Shown here in pieces: positions 54,667 to 60,358 of a stretch of 60,358 nucleotides of DNA (positions within the stretch are counted from its first letter, which is position 1; each line of letters begins with the position of its first letter). The translations under genes were made by a program, and so were the position numbers. The DNA is from an uncultured Deferribacteraceae bacterium (lineage in GTDB: Bacteria > Chrysiogenota > Deferribacteres > CAMZNJ01), in assembly GCA_947313855.1 (NCBI GenBank), contig CAMZNS010000001.1, forward strand, positions 1-60,358, written 5' to 3'. The notes beneath the pieces were generated by a model. The model had not been told where the DNA came from. It did not search any database and saw only the letters and a list, made by a program, of their open reading frames with translations.

Positions 54667-56067
54667 ATGGAATTCTTACCTATGAGAGAACGGATGAAAA
54701 TCGAACGCACAGACAGACAACGCACCCCTGTGGAGCCCCGAATCAGATCCAACTCACCAACTGTTGTGGAGTTCACCCTCGAGGAAGCACAGCTAGAGGC
54801 AAGCAGGTGCCTACTCTGCAAAAACCCCGGCTGTACCAAAGGTTGCCCCTTCTCCAACGATATCCCCGGATTCCTCACCGCTGTCGTTGAAGGGGACTTG
54901 GACAAGGCTAGCGAAGTTCTAAGACGCACATCAGCCATGGCATCCGTATGTTCCCGCGTTTGTCCCCATGATGAAGTTTGCGAAGGCTCATGCATCCTAA
55001 AGAAAACCTCTCGTCCACTCAATATCGGTGCCGTTGAATCGTTTATCACCGAATACGAACAACAAAAAGCCCTTCTCAGTAGCACCACCGCACCCAACAA
55101 CAACAAACGTATCGCCATCGTCGGAGCTGGTCCTGCCGGCATGTGTGCCGCCAGCCGACTACTCAAGCTAGGGTACAACGTCAACCTCATCGATCGCCAT
55201 GAAAAACTCGGCGGACTACTTGAATACGGCTTACCACCATTCCGACTACCACGTCACGCCGTAAACCACGAAGTTGCTCGGTTGGAAAGCTTTGACCGAT
55301 TTGAGTTCCAAGGGAACACCACCCTCGGCGTCGATGTCCAACTAGACAACCTTGCCAACAGCTACGACGGCGTACTCATCGCCACCGGCACCTCCCTACC
55401 CCTCTCATCTCGTGCAAAAGGTGAAGAGCTCAGTGGCGTTCTGTCTGCCATCGACCACCTCGAAAAATACAATACTTTTACCTCTTTCGATGACCTTATC
55501 GCATCCCCCTTTGCAGAACAATTCAAAGGGAAAGATACAGCTGTTATCGGTGCGGGCGACACCGCCATGGACACTAGTCGATCCCTGATTCGCCTCGGTG
55601 CCAAATCCGTGTCTATCTACTACCGACGCACCCTCGATGAAGCACCAGCCTCTGAAGCAGAGATCGCTTCCATCAAAGAGGAGGGGATTACCTTCCGCGA
55701 ACTCGTCAACCCTGTGGAATTCCTAGGCAACGACGGCGTACTGCAATCTGTCAAACTCGAAATCATGGAGCTAGGCGAAGAAGACGACTCAGGACGACGC
55801 TCACCTGTAGGCACAGGCAGATACATCCAAGAAAACATCGACTACGTTATCACATCACTCGGCTTCAAAGTTGACCCCGAATACATTACACAAATTAACC
55901 TTGCACCCGGAAAATATGGCGAACTGCAAACGGATGACAACTACCGAACATCGATGAACAACGTTTTCGGTGCCGGCGACATCGCCTACCATGGTGCACT
56001 GGTCTCCAAAGCTGGTGCCGCCGGTACACGTGCCGCTATCTCCATGGACGAATACTTATCGTCGTAG
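54667..56067 (+). CDS. GltD-like NADPH oxidoreductase (FeS + FAD)
   Basis: 466 residues, like glutamate synthase small chain. The N-terminal double 4Fe-4S region shows CLLCKNPGCTKGCPFSNDIPGF and CSRVCPHDEVCEGSC. FAD site: IAIVGAGPAGMCAASRLLKLG. NADPH site: AVIGAGDTAMDTSRSLIRLG. It ends GAGDIAYHGALVSKAGAAGTRAA. GAGGAG lies before ATG 54667, and the frame extends upstream without conservation. No large GltB subunit is nearby. It could be the partner of a remote GltB or an NfnB-type transhydrogenase subunit. Confidence 0.88.
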   Translation: MEFLPMRERMKIERTDRQRTPVEPRIRSNSPTVVEFTLEEAQLEASRCLLCKNPGCTKGCPFSNDIPGFLTAVVEGDLDKASEVLRRTSAMASVCSRVCPHDEVCEGSCILKKTSRPLNIGAVESFITEYEQQKALLSSTTAPNNNKRIAIVGAGPAGMCAASRLLKLGYNVNLIDRHEKLGGLLEYGLPPFRLPRHAVNHEVARLESFDRFEFQGNTTLGVDVQLDNLANSYDGVLIATGTSLPLSSRAKGEELSGVLSAIDHLEKYNTFTSFDDLIASPFAEQFKGKDTAVIGAGDTAMDTSRSLIRLGAKSVSIYYRRTLDEAPASEAEIASIKEEGITFRELVNPVEFLGNDGVLQSVKLEIMELGEEDDSGRRSPVGTGRYIQENIDYVITSLGFKVDPEYITQINLAPGKYGELQTDDNYRTSMNNVFGAGDIAYHGALVSKAGAAGTRAAISMDEYLSS

Positions 56068-56131
56068 GAAACACGTGACTCCATGTGACTCCATACTCGC
56101 ACAAGCAAACAAACTTTAGGGTGGTGACTTA

Positions 56132-57202
56132 GTGGCAACAACAGCTATCGGATTTGATATCGGAACATCTTCAATCAAAATGACCGAAATATCCATCGGG
56201 CGTCGTAGTGCGTCCATCACCCGCTTTTTTAGCATCCCCTTGGACATAAACATCATGATAGACGAAGAGGACGGACACTTCGAATACCTAACAAACCTCA
56301 TAACAAACGCTATCCAAAGCATGGATGCACAAGGGGACGACGCTTACGGCTCTATCAAAGGGAAACATGTTGCCGCAAAACGAGTTATCCTACCCGCACG
56401 TAGCAAAAAAGAGTTGCAAGAAACTCTGCTGTGGGATATTTGGCAGTACTCACCCTTCAAAGGGGACGAATACATACACGAATACACCATCAGCAACGAA
56501 CCGTACGATCGAAAACACTCAGAAATCACCCTCTTCTCGGCACGAAAAGAATCCATCATCAACAACATCGCCATACTTACCGCCGCAAACCTAAATGTTG
56601 TCTCCGTCGAACCCGAATCCATGGCTCTCGCACGCCTCTACTCACTAGGCTACTCCACCAATAGCACCATCAAAAGCCGTGCCGACCTCTCCTCGCGTGG
56701 CAACCACAGCACTGTTATCGCATGCATCGGACAAGAAACGACCACGTACGCTTTTGTGCAAAACCACAAACTACTACTCACTCTCACAACAAACTTCGGA
56801 GGCTCAATACTAACCAACTCCCTTTGTGACGAAATCGACCTCACACCCGAAGAAGCAATTATGGCACAGGTCAACAGTAACGTCATCGAAGAGGAGGTCG
56901 AAAATATTGACGCCATCAAAGAGAAATTCTTTGCCGCTTTCGCCACAGACCTCAACAAAGTCATATCACTGCACAATAATCGCGAAAAAGGGGACAAAAC
57001 CAACGTTAAACTAGCTCTACTCACAGGACGTGCAAGCACCGACATCAATATGGTCAATAGTGTCAACGACAAGATGGACATCCCCGTCGAAATGTTTGAT
57101 CCCATCACAGGCATACCCAAAATGTCCATACCCGATGGGTACAACTCCAATATCTTCGACGTATCCCTAGGACTTGCACTCAAAAAATTCACCCAAAAAT
57201 AA
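56132..57202 (+). CDS. pilM: Type IV pilus assembly protein PilM-like
   Basis: Actin-like cytosolic protein, 356 residues. AIGFDIGTSSIKMTEIS is the PilM phosphate-1 region; LLWDIWQYSPF replaces the usual AxxxEAxxxIPF. ESMALARLY and LTTNFGGSILTNSL follow, and it ends PDGYNSNIFDVSLGLALKKF. It starts with GTG after GGTGGTGA. PilM normally precedes pilN, pilO, pilP and pilQ. Here the next genes are an AMIN-like exported protein and lpxB, so it stands alone. Confidence 0.85.
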   Translation: MATTAIGFDIGTSSIKMTEISIGRRSASITRFFSIPLDINIMIDEEDGHFEYLTNLITNAIQSMDAQGDDAYGSIKGKHVAAKRVILPARSKKELQETLLWDIWQYSPFKGDEYIHEYTISNEPYDRKHSEITLFSARKESIINNIAILTAANLNVVSVEPESMALARLYSLGYSTNSTIKSRADLSSRGNHSTVIACIGQETTTYAFVQNHKLLLTLTTNFGGSILTNSLCDEIDLTPEEAIMAQVNSNVIEEEVENIDAIKEKFFAAFATDLNKVISLHNNREKGDKTNVKLALLTGRASTDINMVNSVNDKMDIPVEMFDPITGIPKMSIPDGYNSNIFDVSLGLALKKFTQK

Positions 57203-57260
57203 CAGTAGCAGTAGCATGACCACAACCAACCACCGCTACACCACAAACCTGAAGGGAACA

Positions 57261-58754
57261 ATGATGCGAAAAAACTCACCGAAATACATACGCCATAACC
57301 TACACAACACCATAACCCTCACAACCATGCTCATGCTCATGCTCATGCTCACACTCGCTTGGAGCAACACCACCATGGCAGCACAAGCAGGTGGCATCTT
57401 CTACTCCACCGATACCGATACATTCCACGCAAGACTAACCAAACCCAAAACAACACTAGCCGAAGGGGAAAAACTCTTCAACCTATACCGATACGCCAGC
57501 TCACCAAACACCGTCATCCCCCTCAACAACACACTGCCCTACATACTCACAACCGACCGACGATCACGAAAACTTGCCAAAATCGCCAAAGAATGGGGGG
57601 TTCTCAACGGAACCTTCAACATCTACAACGGATCAACACACCTAAACTACGGCGACGACCTACTCCCAAACAACAACCAAACATACACCAAAGTCTACAG
57701 CCTCGGACTCAACGCCGTTTTCATCAAAACACACCTCAAAGGCGAAAACGACTACATCATCTACAACCACGATAAACAAAATCACACCATCGAACTACTA
57801 TTCCACTCCCAAGACATACCAAAAATATACGGTGCTCCAAACTACAACACAGCCATCGTCACCAACCTCACACTACAAACAAAAAATCTCCCGCGTACAG
57901 CATCAAGCAAACTTATCCTAACATACACAAAACGTGCACCCGTGGAGATAACTCAAGGACGATACTGGCTAAACATAGGAATAGGACGATTCCAAACCGA
58001 AGAAATACTGCCACCAACATACAACTCCAACCTCATCAACACCACAATCCCAACACCACAAGAACTCAACCTACACCAATTCCTACCACCATCAAAAATA
58101 ACACACGGTACAGGTATCAAACACGTCTCACTACTACCCTCAGGCGTACTGCAAGTCAAACTCGACGGCATGCCGCAATACTCCCTCAAACGCATCAACG
58201 CACTCAAATACCGACTCGAACTCCGAAACATTACATTCATCGACAACCCAATCAACATACTCCAAATGTCGGAAAACACCACCATCGCCGCCGTAACACC
58301 TCTAAGAAGCATCAACAACAACGCAACCACCCTCGCACTCATCATCGATACACACAAACAGGTCCAACTGCAAATAAAACAAGCCGGCAACTCACTCTTC
58401 ATCTTCGACAACAACGCTCCCGAACTCATCAAAAACATGCGAACCTCCGTCAGCGTGGTCAACACCAACATGGAACTAACAAACAACGGCATCAAACTAA
58501 CATACACCATGAGTGCACCAATCTCCATCGACACACACATGGTCGGACGACAACTATTCATCAGACTAAGCAACAATATCGACCTCTCAGACAGCATCAC
58601 AAACCCGCAACTACTACTCAACAACTACGTCGACCTCACCGCTTTCGGAATCCTATACGGACAAGCAACACTCACAATACTATTCCGACACGACGTGGAC
58701 GTAACTGTCAGCGGAAAAAATAGCCAACTCATCATCAACATCAAAGGGGCATAA
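57261..58754 (+). CDS. Exported AMIN-like protein, possible pilus or envelope factor
   Basis: About 497 residues from ATG 57261, preceded by AAGGGA. The signal peptide core is MLMLMLMLTLAW, encoded by CTCATG repeats. The mature protein is strand-rich. LDGMPQYSLKRINALKYRLELRNITF and VDVTVSGKNSQLIINIKG resemble AMIN-type sandwiches found in PilQ and AmiC, which localise to peptidoglycan. No secretin domain is present. The gene follows pilM, so a role in pilus or envelope assembly is a reasonable guess only. Confidence 0.55.
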   Translation: MMRKNSPKYIRHNLHNTITLTTMLMLMLMLTLAWSNTTMAAQAGGIFYSTDTDTFHARLTKPKTTLAEGEKLFNLYRYASSPNTVIPLNNTLPYILTTDRRSRKLAKIAKEWGVLNGTFNIYNGSTHLNYGDDLLPNNNQTYTKVYSLGLNAVFIKTHLKGENDYIIYNHDKQNHTIELLFHSQDIPKIYGAPNYNTAIVTNLTLQTKNLPRTASSKLILTYTKRAPVEITQGRYWLNIGIGRFQTEEILPPTYNSNLINTTIPTPQELNLHQFLPPSKITHGTGIKHVSLLPSGVLQVKLDGMPQYSLKRINALKYRLELRNITFIDNPINILQMSENTTIAAVTPLRSINNNATTLALIIDTHKQVQLQIKQAGNSLFIFDNNAPELIKNMRTSVSVVNTNMELTNNGIKLTYTMSAPISIDTHMVGRQLFIRLSNNIDLSDSITNPQLLLNNYVDLTAFGILYGQATLTILFRHDVDVTVSGKNSQLIINIKGA

Positions 58755-58758
58755 ACAA

Positions 58759-59937
58759 ATGAAAGTGTACCTAGTAGCAGGGGAACAAAGCGGCGATACG
58801 CACGGAAGCGAAGTCATCGCACAACTACTGAAAATACACCCAAATATCAACCTCAGAGGCGTCGGCGGACAACAACTCGAAAAACTAGGACAACATCAAA
58901 TCTTCAACATCAAACAGATGGAACTCGTCGGAATCTCGCAAGTACTACGCAACGTCGCGAATATCTACTACATGCTCAACGAAATAAACAAAGACATGGA
59001 CAACTTCAAACCCAACATCATTCTACTCATCGACTACCCCGGTTTCAACCTCAGACTAGCACAACGAATCAGAAAACATACCAAACACATCAACAACACA
59101 ACCATAATCTACTACATACCACCAAAAATATGGCTCTGGGGATACAGACGCGTTTTCGACCTCAAACAATACGCAAACAAAGTCTTCTGCATCTACCCAC
59201 ACGAACAAAAAATACTGCAAAACGAAGGCGTGAACGCAACTTACGCTGGCAACCCCGCAGCGAGTAACAGTGATACAAACAACACACGCCACAACAACAC
59301 CGAAACTCGCACGGAACTCGCAAAACACATACAGTTCCACAACAACGAACAAAAACAACTACTCAACAAAGGAACAAAAATACTCGGCTGGTACCCCGGA
59401 AGCAGACAAAAAGAGATTGACAGCAACTACAAAGAAATTCTCAAAAGCATCGAACTACTCAACAACTACTACATCGTCGTCGCCGCACTACCAATCAACA
59501 TCTCAACAGAACAATTCCACAACATCATAGGCACAACAAACATCAACACCATTCACAACAAAACACACTTGCTCATGCAAAATACGCACACAGCGTGGGC
59601 AGCATCAGGCACCGTAACACTAGAACTCGCCATGCACAAAGTACCAACCATACTCTACTACCACATCTCGCAACCATCTCTCACCATCGGAAAAACCATC
59701 ACCGGAATCAAACGCATCGGCATCGTCAACATCATACTCGACAAAAATATCATGCCCGAACTCATCAACTCACAACTCAACGCAAACAACCTACTCAAAC
59801 ACACCGAACAACTAGAAAAACAACGCACAGCAATTCAACAAGACCTACAAGAAGTCGCAACACTACTCGGAAACCACAACCCAGCTCAAACTGTGGCACA
59901 ATGGATAAGCGACTCGCAACAAAACACGCATCGCTAG
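58759..59937 (+). CDS. lpxB: Lipid-A-disaccharide synthase
   Basis: Joins UDP-diacylglucosamine and lipid X to give the lipid A disaccharide, 392 residues. [15 protein letters not shown] opens the protein, followed by [40 protein letters not shown] and [12 protein letters not shown]. Usual spellings are changed in places: GNPAASNSD instead of (G/A)HP at the donor loop, next to an Asn-Thr-rich insert (about 175-190). Composition is strongly A+C-rich. It is the last gene in the window. Confidence 0.93.
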   Translation: MKVYLVAGEQSGDTHGSEVIAQLLKIHPNINLRGVGGQQLEKLGQHQIFNIKQMELVGISQVLRNVANIYYMLNEINKDMDNFKPNIILLIDYPGFNLRLAQRIRKHTKHINNTTIIYYIPPKIWLWGYRRVFDLKQYANKVFCIYPHEQKILQNEGVNATYAGNPAASNSDTNNTRHNNTETRTELAKHIQFHNNEQKQLLNKGTKILGWYPGSRQKEIDSNYKEILKSIELLNNYYIVVAALPINISTEQFHNIIGTTNINTIHNKTHLLMQNTHTAWAASGTVTLELAMHKVPTILYYHISQPSLTIGKTITGIKRIGIVNIILDKNIMPELINSQLNANNLLKHTEQLEKQRTAIQQDLQEVATLLGNHNPAQTVAQWISDSQQNTHR

Positions 59938-60212
59938 CACGCACGGTTGTGGCACGGCTCGCACGGTTGTGGCACGGTTCGCACGGTTGTGGCACGGTTC
60001 GCACGGCTCGCACGGTGGCACGGTTCGCACGGTTCGCACGGCTCGCACGGTTGGCACGGTTCGCACGGTTCGCACGGTTCGCACGGCTCGCACGGTTCTC
60101 GCACGGTTGACACGGCTCGCACGGTTCGCACGGTTCGCACGGCTCGCACGGTTCGCACGGTTCGCACGGTTGGCACGATTGGCACGGTTGTGGCACGGTT
60201 CTCGCACGGTTG
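59938..60212 (+). repeat. 9-bp minisatellite array after lpxB, about 30 units
   Basis: TTCGCACGG, CTCGCACGG and TTGGCACGG units (9 bp), with 12-bp TTGTGGCACGG-type variants at both ends. It starts at the base after the lpxB stop. Variants are mixed along the array. The open frames it creates have no start site. Confidence 0.95.
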
Positions 60213-60358
60213 ACACCCCAAACGCAAAAAAGGGGAGCAGAACGCCCCCCTCATGGTCACAAAAGTCCCTCGCACACAAACGTGTCGCAAGACTCCGCTA
60301 CTGGTTACTCGAAAATACTAGTATTCGAAAATATTCTCACCCTCAGGGATAATACTAT
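60213..60358. other. Window end with perfect palindrome
   Basis: No gene seen. AATACTAGTATT (about 60316-60327) is a perfect 12-bp palindrome in AT-rich sequence just before the window edge, and could be an operator for the next gene. A weak GGGG/CCCC stem at 60232-60250 has no T-run. Confidence 0.45.

Noticed and set aside
60232-60250. Terminator downstream of lpxB
   Set aside because: GGGG/CCCC stem is short and not followed by T residues.
59795-60352. Cys-Glu-Pro and Arg-Thr-Val repeat frames after lpxB
   Set aside because: Products of the 9-bp array in other frames. One overlaps lpxB on the opposite strand.

Overview
The window is about 60 kb of bacterial chromosome from a Gram-negative, two-membrane organism. 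The supporting genes are lpxB (lipid A), an LptE-like lipoprotein, lipoproteins with clear lipoboxes, and secA/yajC/secD/secF. It makes menaquinone by the futalosine route (mqnA), probably makes diaminopimelate with a DapL-type aminotransferase, has ClpC, and has FeoAB iron uptake. Gene order is conserved in several places: leuS-lptE-holA-era, rpsF-ssb-rpsR-DUF2232, pgpA-cinA-recX and tgt-yajC-secD-secF. These fit a deep-branching diderm such as Deferribacterota or a deltaproteobacterium-like lineage, but I cannot name the organism from sequence alone. There is no rRNA, no CRISPR array and no insertion sequence. One tRNA gene (Phe) is present.

Layout. 1-5.3 kb: leuS, lptE-like, holA, era. 5.3-6.3 kb: a large 9-bp repeat array, a textbook promoter with tRNA-Phe, and an orphan Mu-like phage gene (DUF2730-like). 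6.5-7.8 kb: a dicarboxylate/amino acid symporter. 8.1-13.4 kb, minus strand: an OpuC-type compatible-solute ABC transporter downstream of a divergent ftsY, plus two unknown genes. 13.9-16.3 kb: clpC. 16.5-22.3 kb, minus strand: rpsF, ssb, rpsR, DUF2232-like, dapL-like, methyltransferase, acpS. 22.6-28.6 kb: guaB, guaA, a small membrane protein, feoA, feoB. 28.6-30.0 kb, minus strand: a Mu-like host-nuclease inhibitor (Gam), 3TM holin and M15 peptidase. 30.3-34.2 kb: a large frameshifted surface lipoprotein gene and an unknown repeat-rich gene. 34.3-37.2 kb, minus strand: pgpA-cinA-recX. 37.5-50.6 kb: secA, rpsU, tgt, yajC, secD, secF, a secreted LPP20/FlgT-like protein, a CHASE2-adenylate cyclase, a transglutaminase-fold-like protein, mqnA. 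50.7-53.2 kb, minus strand: MATE exporter and truA. 53.4-59.9 kb: a secreted protein, a GltD-like oxidoreductase, pilM, an AMIN-like secreted protein, lpxB. The window ends in another 9-bp array.

The most striking property is pervasive tandem repetition. Arrays with units of 6 to 40 bp sit right at, or within a few bases of, most stop codons on both strands. Arrays also sit inside otherwise ordinary housekeeping genes (ftsY, acpS, opuCA, cinA, recX, truA, rpsF, rpsR, adenylate cyclase). Units inside genes are multiples of 3 bp (6, 9, 12, 15), so the frame is kept. Several intergenic units are not (7, 8, 13, 14, 40 bp). This looks like a genome-wide expansion process filtered by selection on reading frame.

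A second pattern is compositional. Long blocks of the plus strand are A+C-rich and others G+T-rich, and the switches do not follow gene orientation. A third is a set of Mu-like lysis and DNA-protection genes with no capsid or transposase genes nearby, which may be domesticated.
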